From assembly GCF_902499045.1 (NCBI RefSeq), contig NZ_CABVPL010000032.1, forward strand, positions 1 to 64,000: DNA of 64,000 bases, read 5' to 3'. This document shows, one piece after another, positions 52,865 through 62,941 of this stretch. The translations under genes and the position numbers were made by a program. The notes beneath the pieces are model-generated. The model was not told the origin of the DNA. It was given only the letters and a program-made list of their open reading frames with translations, and ran no database searches. The stretch comes from Burkholderia latens (GTDB taxonomy: Bacteria > Pseudomonadota > Gammaproteobacteria > Burkholderiales > Burkholderiaceae). The first letter of the stretch is position 1. Each line of letters starts with the position of its first letter.

Positions 52865-52938
52865 TGAAATTTAATTTCAAAATGATAGCCGATCGCTTCG
52901 CCGTTTCATTTATCGCTATATTTTGAAATTTAATTCCA
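52865..52938. promoter_or_regulatory. Paired Lrp-like dyads between lrp and glmS
   Basis: TGAAAT-TTA-ATTTCA (52865-52879) and a near copy TGAAATTTAATTCCA (52924-52938) repeat 59 bp apart in the same orientation. AT-rich dyads are typical targets of Lrp octamers, and the site pair covers both divergent promoters. Confidence 0.7.
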
Positions 52939-52996
52939 TTCACGCGCTTCTACCATCGCTGTCACGGATTCGGACACGACCTTTACGGAGCGCGAT

Positions 52997-54826
52997 ATGT
53001 GTGGAATTGTCGGAGCGGTTGCCCAGCGGGACATCCTGCCGAACCTCGTCGACGGGCTGAAGCGGCTCGAATACCGCGGCTACGACTCGTGCGGCGTGGT
53101 GGTCTATCGTGACCGTGCGCTCGCACGCGCGCGCAGCGTCGACCGCGTCGCCAATCTGCAGCGCGAGATCGCCGAGCACGGATTGTCGGGCTACACCGGC
53201 ATCGCGCATACGCGCTGGGCGACGCACGGCGCGCCCGTCACGCTCAATGCGCACCCGCACTTCTCGCCGAGCGACGACAACGCGCGCATCGCGCTGTCGC
53301 ACAACGGGATCATCGAGAACTGCGACCAATTGCGCGCAGAGTTGCAGGCGCACGGCTACGTGTTTGCGAGCCAGACCGACAGCGAGGCGATCGCGCACCT
53401 GATCGACCATCTGTACGACGGCGACCTGTTCGACGCGGTGCGCCGCGCGGTCGCGCGATTGCGCGGCAGCTACGCGATCGCGGTGATGTGCCGCGACGAG
53501 CCGCACCGGATCGTCGGCGCGCGCGACGGGATGCCGCTCGTCGTCGGTGTCGGCGAGGGTGAGAACTTCCTTGCATCGGATGCGATCGCGCTGTCGGGCA
53601 TCACCGATCGCATCGCGTACCTCGAGAACGGCGACGTCGCGGACATCCAGCTGCATCGCTACTGGATCGTCGATGCGGCCGGCCAGCGTGTCGAGCGCGC
53701 GGTGCAGCGGGTGGCCGCACATAGCGGTGCGGCCGATCTCGGGTCGTATCGCTACTACATGCAGAAGGAGATCTTCGAGCAGCCGCAGGCGGTGGCCGAC
53801 ACGCTGCTCGATGTCGCGTCGATCATGCCGGAGCTGTTCGGCGACGGCGCGTGGCGCGTGTTCAACGACGTCGATTCGGTGTTGTTGCTCGCATGCGGCG
53901 GCAGCTATCACGCGGCGCTGACCGCGAAGTACTGGATCGAGAGCATCGCGAAGCTGCCGGCGAGCGTCGAGATCGCGAGCGAGTTCCGGTATCGCGACAG
54001 CGTGCCGAATCCGCGCACGCTGGTCGTCGCGGTGTCGCAGAGTGGAGAGACGGCTGACGTGCTCGGTGCGGTGCATGTGGCGAAGCAGCGCGGGATGCGG
54101 CATACGCTGGCGATCTGCAACGTCGCGACGAGTGCGCTGATGCGCGAATGCGCGCTGCAGTTCGTCACGCGGGCGGGGATCGAGATCGGGGTGGCGTCGA
54201 CGAAGGCTTTTACGACGCAGCTCGTTGCGTTGTTCTTGTTGACGTTGTCACTGGCGCAGATGCGCGGACGGTTGAGCGATGACGACGAGAAGGCGCATTT
54301 GCGTGCGCTGCGGCATCTGCCCGATGCGATGTCCAAGGTGCTCGCGCTGGAGCCGCAGATCATGGGGTGGTCGGAGATGCTCGCGCGACGCGACAACATG
54401 CTGTTTCTCGGGCGCGGGATGCATTATCCGATCGCACTCGAAGGCGCGTTGAAGATGAAGGAGATTTCCTATATTCACGCGGAGGCATATCCCGCCGGGG
54501 AGTTGAAGCATGGGCCGCTGGCGTTGGTCAGTAATGAAATGCCGGTTATTGCGGTGGCGCCGAATGATGTGCTTCTGGAAAAGCTCAAGTCGAACATGCA
54601 TGAGGTCAGCGCGCGGAACGGCAGGCTCTTTGTGTTCGCGGATGTGGACTGTGGGTTGGCGCCCGGCGATGGAATCGAGGTGATTCGGCTCAACGAGTAC
54701 TATGGGCCGCTGTCGCCGATTCTGCATACCGTGCCGATGCAGTTGCTCGCTTATCACGCTGCGTTGGCTCGGGGGACGGATATTGACAATCCCAGAAATC
54801 TGGCCAAGTCGGTGACGGTGGAGTGA
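52997..54826 (+). CDS. glmS: Glutamine-fructose-6-phosphate aminotransferase (GlmS)
   Basis: A 609-residue full-length GlmS. It starts MCGIVGAV with the amidohydrolase Cys2 exposed after Met removal; the sugar isomerase half has two SIS domains ([75 protein letters not shown]). It makes glucosamine-6-phosphate for cell-wall and lipopolysaccharide synthesis. Burkholderia normally carry a core glmS elsewhere, so this may be a paralogue under Lrp control. The 3' half has a looser codon choice than most genes here. GGAG precedes the ATG. Confidence 0.95.
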   Translation: MCGIVGAVAQRDILPNLVDGLKRLEYRGYDSCGVVVYRDRALARARSVDRVANLQREIAEHGLSGYTGIAHTRWATHGAPVTLNAHPHFSPSDDNARIALSHNGIIENCDQLRAELQAHGYVFASQTDSEAIAHLIDHLYDGDLFDAVRRAVARLRGSYAIAVMCRDEPHRIVGARDGMPLVVGVGEGENFLASDAIALSGITDRIAYLENGDVADIQLHRYWIVDAAGQRVERAVQRVAAHSGAADLGSYRYYMQKEIFEQPQAVADTLLDVASIMPELFGDGAWRVFNDVDSVLLLACGGSYHAALTAKYWIESIAKLPASVEIASEFRYRDSVPNPRTLVVAVSQSGETADVLGAVHVAKQRGMRHTLAICNVATSALMRECALQFVTRAGIEIGVASTKAFTTQLVALFLLTLSLAQMRGRLSDDDEKAHLRALRHLPDAMSKVLALEPQIMGWSEMLARRDNMLFLGRGMHYPIALEGALKMKEISYIHAEAYPAGELKHGPLALVSNEMPVIAVAPNDVLLEKLKSNMHEVSARNGRLFVFADVDCGLAPGDGIEVIRLNEYYGPLSPILHTVPMQLLAYHAALARGTDIDNPRNLAKSVTVE

Positions 54827-54928
54827 GGGCGCTCGAACAGCGATTAGGTGGGACCAAGACGCAAAATTTCGCGAAAATCGCGGTCCCGCCGCACGGCCGA
54901 TGAGCCACCTCCCCAATCCATAAAACCC

Positions 54929-55738
54929 CTACTTCGACAACCGCAACTTCCTCGCCACCACAACCCCGCTCGACGGACTCACCAGCGAGATCCCGTCGAC
55001 CTCCATATGCAACGTAGAGATCCGAGTCGTGATATCCGTCGGTTCCTCAATACTCGGATCGGCATGCTCGGTTTCTTCCGTCAGATAAGGGCTGACCAAC
55101 CGCCCGGAAAAAACGAGCGCGAAGTCGCCATGCGTTTGCGCATACACCGCCGGCGAAACCCGCACGTTGCTCCGAACGGTAGTCTTCTTCCCCTGCCCCG
55201 GCTCGAGCTCGATGATGTCGATCTGCTGGATATACCCCTTCGCCTTCGCTTCGGGCGCAATCACGAGCCCTCTCCCGCGCGGCCCGGTCGTGACCTTTCT
55301 GAGCAGGATGCCCGTCCGGTCGTCGCGCTCGGCGTCGAACAGGTCGACGTCGACGGTCAACAGCTGCCGCTTCGCCTGGTACCTCACGCCGTACCGCACC
55401 GGCACCACGAACGTCACGTCACGATCCAGACCGACGGCCGCCAACTCGGGATTCGGTCGATGCCGTACGGTAGCGCCGGAAACCAGCCCACGAACCCGTG
55501 CACTCAACGAAGGTGTGCTGGCGCTGATGTGTTGCTTCTTCAGCGCATCCCGAATGGCAACCGGATCGTCGCCGACGATCGGCCCAGCAGGTGACGTGTC
55601 GTGATCGACGGCGGGCGCGACGTGCGTCGTGCCGTCGCCAGCCTGCTGAGCATGCGCGGCGAACGACGCCAGCATTACCGCCAGGGCGACGGCGCACACG
55701 AACTTCGGACGACGCAGCGTGGATTTCCGGTGCAACAC
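54929..55738 (-). CDS. Secreted hypothetical protein
   Basis: A 269-residue exported protein of unknown family. The best start is the GTG at 55738, with AGGAG six bases before it, giving a basic signal peptide (RKSTLRRPKF) and a hydrophobic core ending near AAHAQQ. The mature part is beta-rich (VTFVVPVRYGVRYQAKRQLLTVDVDLFDAE) with no Cys. No neighbour explains its role; a periplasmic structural or binding protein is possible. Confidence 0.65.
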   Translation of the reverse strand: MLHRKSTLRRPKFVCAVALAVMLASFAAHAQQAGDGTTHVAPAVDHDTSPAGPIVGDDPVAIRDALKKQHISASTPSLSARVRGLVSGATVRHRPNPELAAVGLDRDVTFVVPVRYGVRYQAKRQLLTVDVDLFDAERDDRTGILLRKVTTGPRGRGLVIAPEAKAKGYIQQIDIIELEPGQGKKTTVRSNVRVSPAVYAQTHGDFALVFSGRLVSPYLTEETEHADPSIEEPTDITTRISTLHMEVDGISLVSPSSGVVVARKLRLSK

Positions 55739-55862
55739 GGTGAACTCCTGATTCTCTTGTAGATCGGTCAACGACGAGCACTATAGGGTGGAACGATCGG
55801 CAACGCATCCACTGTGCAAAATTCGCCGATGGCGCGCCGGCGCCCGCCACGATTCCACGCCC

Positions 55863-56678
55863 TCACCCGTGCCGATCCTCCCGCCGATACTCGGCCGGCG
55901 CCTTCCCCACCAGCTTCCGAAAATCGCGCGTGAAATGCGCCTGATCGAAGTACCCCAACGATTGAGCCAGCTCGGCGAGATCGATCGGCTCATCGGCCGC
56001 GAGCTTGTCCGCGGCCTCATGCAGCCGATATCGACAGATCACCCACTTCGGCGTCACGCCCACATAGTCCGAAAAAAGCTGCTGCAGCGTGCGCTCGCTC
56101 AATCCCGCACGTTCGGCGAGATCACGCACCTGCGTGAGCCCGAGATCCTGCTGCAGCATCTGCAAGATCGCATGAATGCGCTCGACCTGCGGATCGGGCG
56201 GCGGCAGCACGCGCATCAACAGCGCCTCCGCGGCGGCCACCATCCCGGCGTCATCCTCCGCACCGAGCACGGCGTCTTCGGCTTCGGCATCGCTACGGTC
56301 GAGCAGCGTCGACACCGGCAGCACCTTGTCGGTCATCCAATGCACCGGCTTGCCGAAGAACGCCCGAAACGCGCCCGGCCGGAACCGCAGCCCGAGCACC
56401 CGCCCCGCGCCCGCCAGCGTCGTCTCGAACGCGCCGGACACCACACCGAAGATTCCCGTCTGCCGCCGATCGAACACGAGGTTCACGCACGGATACGGCA
56501 ACGTGCGCTGCACGTACGGCGGCTGCTCGCGCAGATCCCATTCGACGATCCAGTGGTGGTCGAGCACGCCGGCCAGCTCGGCGCGCGGATAGTAGCGATT
56601 CAGGCGGAAGCGCTGATTGAAGGCATTCGGGCCGACGACGCCTTTCGGCGTGTCGGTCACGTTGCGCAAGTCGGTCAT
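55863..56678 (-). CDS. AraC-family transcriptional regulator
   Basis: A 271-residue regulator: an N-terminal DUF6597-type sensory domain (HHWIVEWDLRE, RTLPYPCVNLVFD, GLRFRPGAFRAFFGKPV) and a C-terminal AraC helix-turn-helix pair (LSERTLQQLFSDYVGVTPKWVICRYRLHEAADKL, LAQSLGYFDQAHFTRDFRKLVGKAPAEYRR). It diverges from the glutathione S-transferase gene, which it may control. No strong ribosome-binding site is seen. Confidence 0.9.
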   Translation of the reverse strand: MTDLRNVTDTPKGVVGPNAFNQRFRLNRYYPRAELAGVLDHHWIVEWDLREQPPYVQRTLPYPCVNLVFDRRQTGIFGVVSGAFETTLAGAGRVLGLRFRPGAFRAFFGKPVHWMTDKVLPVSTLLDRSDAEAEDAVLGAEDDAGMVAAAEALLMRVLPPPDPQVERIHAILQMLQQDLGLTQVRDLAERAGLSERTLQQLFSDYVGVTPKWVICRYRLHEAADKLAADEPIDLAELAQSLGYFDQAHFTRDFRKLVGKAPAEYRREDRHG

Positions 56679-56798
56679 GGTGACGAACCGTTGGGGTGAC
56701 TGCGTGATGATGCACCGCCACAGCGGGTTTTTCCAAGACGACGGCGGGCGTCCGTCCTACAGTGGAAACCCTGTCCCGAACGCACCCCGGAGCCCGCG

Positions 56799-57455
56799 AT
56801 GCCGCAAGACCGTCACCTGACCCTGTACCACTCCCCGCGCAGCCGCTCGGCCGGCGCGCGGATGCTGCTCGAGGAACTGAGCGCCGACTATGAACTGCAC
56901 GCGTTCGACCTGTCCGCCGGCAAACACCACGAAGCCGACTACCTCGCGATCAATCCGATGGGCAAGGTGCCCGCACTGCGCCACGGCGACGTGATCGTGA
57001 CCGAACAAGCGGCCGTCTACATGTACGCGGCGGAACTGTACTCGGAAGCCGGCCTGTCGCCGGCGCCGGACGATGCGCTGCGTGGACCGTACCTGAGCTG
57101 GATGACGTTCTACGGTTCCTGCCTCGAGCCGGCCGTCGTCGATCGTTCGATGAATCGCCCGCCCGCGGCTTACTCGACGTCGCCCTATGGCGACTTCGAT
57201 GCAGTCATCCATGCGATCGACGCACAACTCGCGAAGGGGCCCTATCTGCTGGGCGAGCGCTTCACGGCGGCCGATGTGCTGTGGGGCTCGGCGCTGAACT
57301 GGACGACGATGTTCAAGCTCGTGCCCGAAACACCGCTCATTCGCGCGTATATCGACCGCGTGCTTGCCCGCCCGGCGATCCAGCGCGCGCAGGCGGCAGA
57401 CGCGGCACTGGCCGCCGAACAGGACAAAGCCAAAGAAGCAACAGCGGCGAAGTAG
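56799..57455 (+). CDS. Glutathione S-transferase
   Basis: A 218-residue GST: thioredoxin-fold N-terminal half (LTLYHSPRSRSAGARMLLEEL, INPMGKVPALRHGDVIVTEQAAVYMY) and all-helical C-terminal half (GPYLLGERFTAADVLWGSALNW). Ser/Tyr in the YHSPRSRS region is the likely glutathione activator, as in the beta/theta types. GGAG is six bases before the ATG. It may detoxify an electrophile; the divergent AraC protein may regulate it. Confidence 0.9.
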   Translation: MPQDRHLTLYHSPRSRSAGARMLLEELSADYELHAFDLSAGKHHEADYLAINPMGKVPALRHGDVIVTEQAAVYMYAAELYSEAGLSPAPDDALRGPYLSWMTFYGSCLEPAVVDRSMNRPPAAYSTSPYGDFDAVIHAIDAQLAKGPYLLGERFTAADVLWGSALNWTTMFKLVPETPLIRAYIDRVLARPAIQRAQAADAALAAEQDKAKEATAAK

Positions 57456-57500
57456 TTCGTTGGCGGGCGCCCCGGGATGCCCGGTCTGCCCGCCGCCGCG

Positions 57501-58589
57501 TCAGAACATCGTATGCACGCCGAGCCGCGCGACGGCCTGGCTAGCCGAACTCGACGCCCCGTTCGGATCGAGCACGCCGTTGATCTGCGCGTTCGCGCCG
57601 CGATTTGCGCGTTGATAATCGGCGGACACATACACCATCGTCCGCTTCGACAACAGATATTGCAGCGCGACGCTGACCTGATGCGCATGGTTGTCGTTCA
57701 CGGCTTCGTTGCCTTTCATGTACATGTACTTCGCGCCGAGAAAGACGTCCGGCCGGATGCGCCAGACGCCGCCGGCTTCCGCCATCCACACGCCGGCGTC
57801 GTTGAACGAATTGCGGACGGTAGTCAGCAACGCCTTCGCGATCACCGCGCCGAAGTCGTAGTGCATCCCGACGCCCCAGTTGCGCACGCTGGTCGATGGC
57901 GTCCCCGGCGTCGAACCATACTTCTCGTTCGTATAGGCCGCGCCGATACCCAATGCGCCGGCTTCGTAGTTCAATCCGGCGCTCACGGTGTTGTTCGCAC
58001 CGACGGAACCGGCCACGCCGCCGAATGCGTACATCAAGCCGCCGGAAAACCCCGCAATCGTCGGCGAACTGTATTTGACGGCATTCGCAACAGGCTTGCT
58101 GCCCGCCGTACGATCCCAGTCGAACGCGCCGGTCGGGTTGTTCGGCAGCGCGAGCCGCTGAAACGGCCCGTTCCTGAACCCGTACAGCCCGGTGATGTCC
58201 ATCGCAACAGTGTTCCCCTTCGCGAACAGCGAATCGACCATGAAGTCGTACTGATTCCCGAGCCTGACGCTGCCGAACCGGTCGCTCTCGATGCCCACGT
58301 AAGCGTTGCGCGCGAAGAGGCCCGTGCCGACGATGCTGCCGTTCGCCATCGAAAACTGGTTCACGAGCATGAACGTCGCGCGATAGCCGCCGCCGAGATC
58401 CTCCGTGCCACGAAGGCCGAACAGGTTCGGCGTAAAGATGCCGTCGTCGAACTTGACGTTCTTCCCGCCGCCCTCGTTGCTGACATACGAAATGCCGCTG
58501 TCGATCAGACCGAACAGCGTCACGCTGCTTTGCGCATACGCGCCCGGCGCGATGACAAGCATCGCGAATACGCCAAACCTGAGTTTCAT
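57501..58589 (-). CDS. Gram-negative general porin
   Basis: A 362-residue outer-membrane porin of the betaproteobacterial OmpC/Omp38 type. After a signal peptide (FAMLVIAPGAYAQS) come the SSVTLFGLIDSGISYVSN strand, the FGLRGTEDLGGGYRA and RNAYVGIESDRFGSVRLGNQYDF strands, and a C-terminal Phe (LGVHTMF), the outer-membrane sorting signal. It forms a 16-strand trimeric channel. GGAG precedes the ATG at 58589. Confidence 0.92.
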   Translation of the reverse strand: MKLRFGVFAMLVIAPGAYAQSSVTLFGLIDSGISYVSNEGGGKNVKFDDGIFTPNLFGLRGTEDLGGGYRATFMLVNQFSMANGSIVGTGLFARNAYVGIESDRFGSVRLGNQYDFMVDSLFAKGNTVAMDITGLYGFRNGPFQRLALPNNPTGAFDWDRTAGSKPVANAVKYSSPTIAGFSGGLMYAFGGVAGSVGANNTVSAGLNYEAGALGIGAAYTNEKYGSTPGTPSTSVRNWGVGMHYDFGAVIAKALLTTVRNSFNDAGVWMAEAGGVWRIRPDVFLGAKYMYMKGNEAVNDNHAHQVSVALQYLLSKRTMVYVSADYQRANRGANAQINGVLDPNGASSSASQAVARLGVHTMF

Positions 58590-58811
58590 CGTGTCTCCGT
58601 ACTTTTTGAAATTTGAGCGAGCGTCCGCTACGTCGTGGAGACTCGCCCGATACTTTTTCGAAACAACACCTTCCCCCGGCCGAATCAGCACGGATTCAGG
58701 CCGGCACATCGATATTTGCTTAGCAATACTGACTCAATGGCACGGCGAAAATCCCGGCGAGCGGTTAATCGCCGATTTCATCGAGCCGACGCGACTACGC
58801 GATCGGCCGGT

Positions 58812-59147
58812 TCAATCGCTTCGACAAACCACCCACGCCGCCGAATCCACTTCGACTGCCACTGCTTCCAGTCCTGCACCCGAACACGGCCCGTCGATAC
58901 ACACGCCATCGTCGAACCGGAACAGCGCGCTGTGATGTGCACACATCAGCACCTGCGACCGATAGCAGGAAACGTTGCCCGGCACGAAATCGAGCGGAAC
59001 CGAGAAATGCGGGCAGCGGTTCACATACGCCCACACCTGCTGTCCGCGCCGCACGACGATCACCGGCCGGCCGACGCACGCTTCGTCGACGACTCGTGCG
59101 CCGCCGTCGGGCACATCGGAGAAGCGGCAGAGTTGCGTCGCGCTCAT
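58812..59147 (-). CDS. Rieske-type ferredoxin
   Basis: A 111-residue Rieske ferredoxin: CPHFS and CAHHSALF hold the 2Fe-2S cluster (two Cys, two His). It starts two bases after the upstream stop. Such ferredoxins deliver electrons to ring-hydroxylating oxygenases. The oxygenase is not in the window, so it must be encoded to the right or elsewhere. Confidence 0.88.
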   Translation of the reverse strand: MSATQLCRFSDVPDGGARVVDEACVGRPVIVVRRGQQVWAYVNRCPHFSVPLDFVPGNVSCYRSQVLMCAHHSALFRFDDGVCIDGPCSGAGLEAVAVEVDSAAWVVCRSD

Positions 59148-59149
59148 GC

Positions 59150-59461
59150 TCACACTCTCCGCTCGGGATTCCCGAGGCTCCAGTCCCACGGACGCACCTC
59201 GACCCGCGAAAACAGCCCTTCCTTCACATACGGATCGTTGCCGACGAACTGCATCACCGCATCGATGTCATCCGCCTCGATCACGAGCAGCGTGCCGTTC
59301 ATCGCGTCGCCCTGCGGATCGAGCGTCGGGCCGCCGAGCCGCACGTACACGCCATGCTGAGCCGCCGAGCGCAGATAGCTGCGATGCGTGGACCGCACGC
59401 GTTCGCGCACTTCCCGCATCCCCGGCTGGTCCGTCGCGAACACCGCAAAGAATCGAGCCAT
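59150..59461 (-). CDS. YciI-like protein
   Basis: A 103-residue ferredoxin-like-fold YciI protein (MARFFAVFATDQPGMREVRERVRSTHRSYL, LVIEADDIDAVMQFVGNDPYVKEGLF). YciI homologues occur in aromatic catabolism as lactone or chlorohydrolase-like enzymes (for example TftG), with conserved His and Asp. Here it lies between the dioxygenase and ferredoxin genes, with 2- and 5-bp gaps, so it belongs to the hydroxyquinol operon. Confidence 0.82.
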   Translation of the reverse strand: MARFFAVFATDQPGMREVRERVRSTHRSYLRSAAQHGVYVRLGGPTLDPQGDAMNGTLLVIEADDIDAVMQFVGNDPYVKEGLFSRVEVRPWDWSLGNPERRV

Positions 59462-59466
59462 GTCGG

Positions 59467-60339
59467 TCAGCTCCGGTCGAGCACGAAGTCGTACGTCGCT
59501 TCGCGGTACGCACCGCTCAGCCCGAACCGGCGCGCGAGTTCATCGCCCGCCTCGCGCGGACGATAGGCGACCATCAGCGACGGCTTCACGCCGAACACGG
59601 CATCGGATTGCAGGTATTCGTCTTCCTCGTCGAACAAATGCGTGACGAGCTTGCGATGGCCCGGCGCGTCGATCATGAAATGCAGATGCGCGGGCCGCCA
59701 TGGATGCCGTCCGGTCACGTCGAGCATCTTGCCGACCGGGCCGTCGGTCGGAATCGGATAGCTGACCGGCAGAATCGTCGTGATCGCGTAACGTCCTTCC
59801 GCATCGGTCCGGTAGCGGCCGCGCAGATTGGCGTGCGGTTGTTCCTTGTCCTGTCCGGAATACATGCCGTTGTCGGCGGTCTGCCACACGTCGAGCACCG
59901 CGTCCGGCACCGGCGCACCGTCGGTGGTCAGCACGCGGCCATGCACGACCGCCGGCGTGCCGGGCGTGAATGCCATGTTCTCGCCATACGCGCGCTCGGG
60001 CATGCCTTCGATGTAGAACGGGCCGAACACCGTCGTTTCCGTCGCGCCGGTCGCAAAGCGATGGTTGATCGCATCGACCAGCATCGACACGCCGAGCGTG
60101 TCCGACAGCAGGATAAATTCCTGCCGCACGACGTCGTCGCACATCTGCCCGGTTTCGGTCAGGAAGCGAATCGCGGCCATCCACTCGGCCTCGGTCAGCT
60201 CCGTCTCCCGGACGAACGCATGCAGGTGCCGCACGAGGCTCTGCATCAGCACGCGCAAGCGCGGGTTCGGCGTACCGTTGAAGCTGGCGACGACCTGCTC
60301 GGTCAGCCGCGAATCGCCGTCATGATCATCATTCGTCAC
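59467..60339 (-). CDS. Hydroxyquinol 1,2-dioxygenase (intradiol)
   Basis: A 290-residue intradiol ring-cleavage dioxygenase. Fe(III) ligands are visible as FGPFYIEG (Tyr), VSYPIPTDGP (Tyr), and HPWRPAHLHFMI (two His). The N-terminal helical dimer domain (LTEQVVASF, ETELTEAEWMAAIRFL) is typical of catechol/hydroxyquinol enzymes. It cleaves hydroxyquinol to maleylacetate; catechol is less likely because a maleylacetate reductase follows. GTG start with AAGGAG seven bases before it. Confidence 0.88.
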   Translation of the reverse strand: MTNDDHDGDSRLTEQVVASFNGTPNPRLRVLMQSLVRHLHAFVRETELTEAEWMAAIRFLTETGQMCDDVVRQEFILLSDTLGVSMLVDAINHRFATGATETTVFGPFYIEGMPERAYGENMAFTPGTPAVVHGRVLTTDGAPVPDAVLDVWQTADNGMYSGQDKEQPHANLRGRYRTDAEGRYAITTILPVSYPIPTDGPVGKMLDVTGRHPWRPAHLHFMIDAPGHRKLVTHLFDEEDEYLQSDAVFGVKPSLMVAYRPREAGDELARRFGLSGAYREATYDFVLDRS

Positions 60340-60367
60340 GTTCGTCTCCTTTGATGCGGGCGGCCGT

Positions 60368-61435
60368 TCAGCGCGGCTCGCGCCCTTCCCACGCGTGCTG
60401 TAGCAATTCCCGGATCGGTGCGCGTTCGACCGGGCGCGGGTTCGCGTACGGATTGCGGCATGCGAGGTCCGCGGCTTCGTCGAGGCCTGCTTCGGGCATC
60501 CCGAGGTCGGCAAGCGCCGCGGCCAAACCGAGTTGCCGGTTCAGTTCGAACAACAGCGGGCCGGCGTCGGCCGCGTCGTTACCGCCCAGCGCCCGCGCGA
60601 CACGCCGCAGCGCGTCGGGCGCCGCCGCATGGTTGTAGTGCGCGGTATGCGGCAACATCGCCGCGTGCGTCTGCGCGTGCGGCAGGTTGAAGGTGCCGCC
60701 GAGCGTATGACAGAGCTTGTGGTGCAGCGCCATGCCGACCGCGCCGAGGCACGTGCCCGCGAGCCATGCGCCATACAGCGCGCGACTGCGCATCTCGCGG
60801 TCGTCGGGCGCGCGCACGATCACGGGCAACGCCTCGCCGAGCGCACGAATCGACTCCTCTGCCATCAGGCTGATCACCGGATTCGCATCTTCCGCGTAGA
60901 GCGCCTCGACCGCGTGCGCGATCGCATTGACGCCGGACGCCGCCGAAATCCCCGGCGGCAGCGACAGCGTCAGCGACGGGTCGTAGAGCACCGTACGCGG
61001 CAGCACGCGCGCATCGCGCCCGGTGCGCTTCAACCGGCCTTCGGTGAGCCCGTAGATCGGCGTCATCTCCGAACCCGCGTACGTGGTCGGCACCGCAAGG
61101 ATCGGCAGCGACGATTCGAGCGCGATCGCCTTGCCGAGCCCGATCGTCGAGCCGCCGCCGATCGCGATGCAGCAGTCCGCGCCCAGTTCGGCCGCCATTT
61201 CGCACGCCGCACGCGCGACTTCGATTGGCACGTGCATCACGGCCTGCGCGCACACGCCGGCCGCACGCTCGCCGAGCACGCCGCTGACGCGTTCGGCGAG
61301 CGGCCGCTGCTCGGGTGTCGACAGGATCAGCGCCCGCCGCGCGCCGAGCGCGGTCAGCTCGTCCGGCAGCCGTGCGAGCGCGCCCCATTCGAACACGACG
61401 CGCGAAGGCGTTCCCTGGTAGACGAAGCGCTCCAT
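60368..61435 (-). CDS. Maleylacetate reductase
   Basis: A 355-residue iron-type alcohol dehydrogenase family protein: GGGSTIGLGKAIAL (nucleotide binding), PTTYAGSEMTPIYG and HHKLCHTLGGTFNLPHAQTHA (metal/His region). This is the pattern of maleylacetate reductases (TftE, MacA, GraC). It reduces maleylacetate to 3-oxoadipate for the TCA cycle, the step following hydroxyquinol cleavage. GAGG is five bases before the ATG; the dioxygenase lies 28 bp downstream. Confidence 0.9.
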   Translation of the reverse strand: MERFVYQGTPSRVVFEWGALARLPDELTALGARRALILSTPEQRPLAERVSGVLGERAAGVCAQAVMHVPIEVARAACEMAAELGADCCIAIGGGSTIGLGKAIALESSLPILAVPTTYAGSEMTPIYGLTEGRLKRTGRDARVLPRTVLYDPSLTLSLPPGISAASGVNAIAHAVEALYAEDANPVISLMAEESIRALGEALPVIVRAPDDREMRSRALYGAWLAGTCLGAVGMALHHKLCHTLGGTFNLPHAQTHAAMLPHTAHYNHAAAPDALRRVARALGGNDAADAGPLLFELNRQLGLAAALADLGMPEAGLDEAADLACRNPYANPRPVERAPIRELLQHAWEGREPR

Positions 61436-61442
61436 CTCGGCC

Positions 61443-62909
61443 TCAACGCTTGAAGTGCGGCGGCACGTTGCCGTCGACGTTGACCCACACCGAGCGCGCT
61501 TCCGTGTAGTCGTGCATTGCCTCGAAGCCCATCTCGCGGCCGTAGCCCGACTTGCCGATGCCGCCGAACGGGCTGCCCGGGTTCACGCGCTTGTAGCAGT
61601 TGATCCAGCACATGCCCGCGTCGATCTTCGACGCCATCCGGTGCGCGCGGGACAGATCGTTGGTCCACAAACCGCTGCCGAGCCCGTATTCGGTCGCGTT
61701 GGCGATCGACAGCGCTTCGTCGTCGCTGCCGAAGCGCAGCACGGTGACGAACGGGCCGAACACCTCCTCCTGCGCGACGCGGTCAGCCGCGCTTTTCGCT
61801 TCGATGACGGTCGGGCGTACGTAATATCCATCGGCGAGCGCCGGATCCTGAGGCGCACTGCCGCCCGCGAGCACGCGGCCGCCCTGCTCGCGCGCGACGT
61901 CGACGAACGACAGCACGCGGTCGAGGTGCTGCTTCGACGTCAGCGGGCCCATCTCGGTGTCCGGGTCCAGCGGATTGCCGACGCGGATCGACGAAGCCAG
62001 CGACACGAAGCGCTCGAGGAATTCGTCCGCAATACGTTCATGCAGCACGAGACGCGAACCGGCGATGCACGCCTGCCCCTGGTTGTGGAAGATCGCCCAC
62101 GCGGCGCCGTTGACGGCGGCGTCGAGGTTCGCATCGTCGAACACGATGTTGGCGCCCTTGCCGCCCAGTTCCAGCTGCACGCGCTTCAGGTTGCCCTGCG
62201 AGGCGTCGACGATCCGGCGGCCCGTCGCGGTCGAACCGGTGAACGCGATCTTGCCGACGCCGGGGTGCTCGGCGAGCCGCTGGCCGGCCGTATGCCCGTA
62301 GCCAGCGACGATATTGACGACACCTGCGGGAAACCCAACCTCGGCCATCAGTTCGACGATGCGCAGCGTCGACAGCGGCGTGATCTCCGACGGCTTGAGC
62401 ACGACCGTGTTGCCTGCCGCCAGCGCCGGGCCCATCTTCCAGCTGGTGAACATCAGCGGGAAATTCCACGGCACGATCTGGCCGACGACGCCGATCGGCG
62501 CGCGCTGCACGTAGTTCAGGAAGCCGGTTTCGACGGGAATCACCGAGCCTTGCAGCTTGTCGGCCATCCCGCCGAAGTAGCGGAAGCATGCGGCCGTGCG
62601 CGGCACGTCGAGCGCGCGCGAATCGCGGATCGGGTGGCCGGTGTCGAGCGATTCCAGCTGCGCGAGTTCCTCGGCATTCGTTTCGATCGCGTCGGCGAGA
62701 CGCAGCAGCAGCCTGCCGCGTTCGGCCGCCGGCAGCGCCGACCATTTTGGAAACGCACGCGCCGCGGCTTCGACCGCGAGGTCCACGTCCGCCGCGGTGG
62801 CGGCGGCGATCTTCGTGATCAGCGAGCCGTCGTGCGGATTCAGCACGTCGATCGTGCCGCAGTCGACGGCGTCAACGAAGCGCCCGTCGATGAAGAGTTG
62901 GGTTTGCAT
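61443..62909 (-). CDS. NAD(P)-dependent aldehyde dehydrogenase
   Basis: A 488-residue aldehyde dehydrogenase. Catalytic Cys in FHNQGQACIAGS and Glu in LELGGKGANI are both present; PWNFPL, FTGSTATGRRI and the EEVFGPFVTV motif are normal. It oxidises an aldehyde on the way to hydroxyquinol, possibly an aromatic or semialdehyde intermediate. It is 7 bp before maleylacetate reductase; the GAGG precedes the ATG at 62909. Confidence 0.9.
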   Translation of the reverse strand: MQTQLFIDGRFVDAVDCGTIDVLNPHDGSLITKIAAATAADVDLAVEAAARAFPKWSALPAAERGRLLLRLADAIETNAEELAQLESLDTGHPIRDSRALDVPRTAACFRYFGGMADKLQGSVIPVETGFLNYVQRAPIGVVGQIVPWNFPLMFTSWKMGPALAAGNTVVLKPSEITPLSTLRIVELMAEVGFPAGVVNIVAGYGHTAGQRLAEHPGVGKIAFTGSTATGRRIVDASQGNLKRVQLELGGKGANIVFDDANLDAAVNGAAWAIFHNQGQACIAGSRLVLHERIADEFLERFVSLASSIRVGNPLDPDTEMGPLTSKQHLDRVLSFVDVAREQGGRVLAGGSAPQDPALADGYYVRPTVIEAKSAADRVAQEEVFGPFVTVLRFGSDDEALSIANATEYGLGSGLWTNDLSRAHRMASKIDAGMCWINCYKRVNPGSPFGGIGKSGYGREMGFEAMHDYTEARSVWVNVDGNVPPHFKR

Positions 62910-62941
62910 GAATCGTCCTCGATGTGTTGCGCGAGCGCGGC

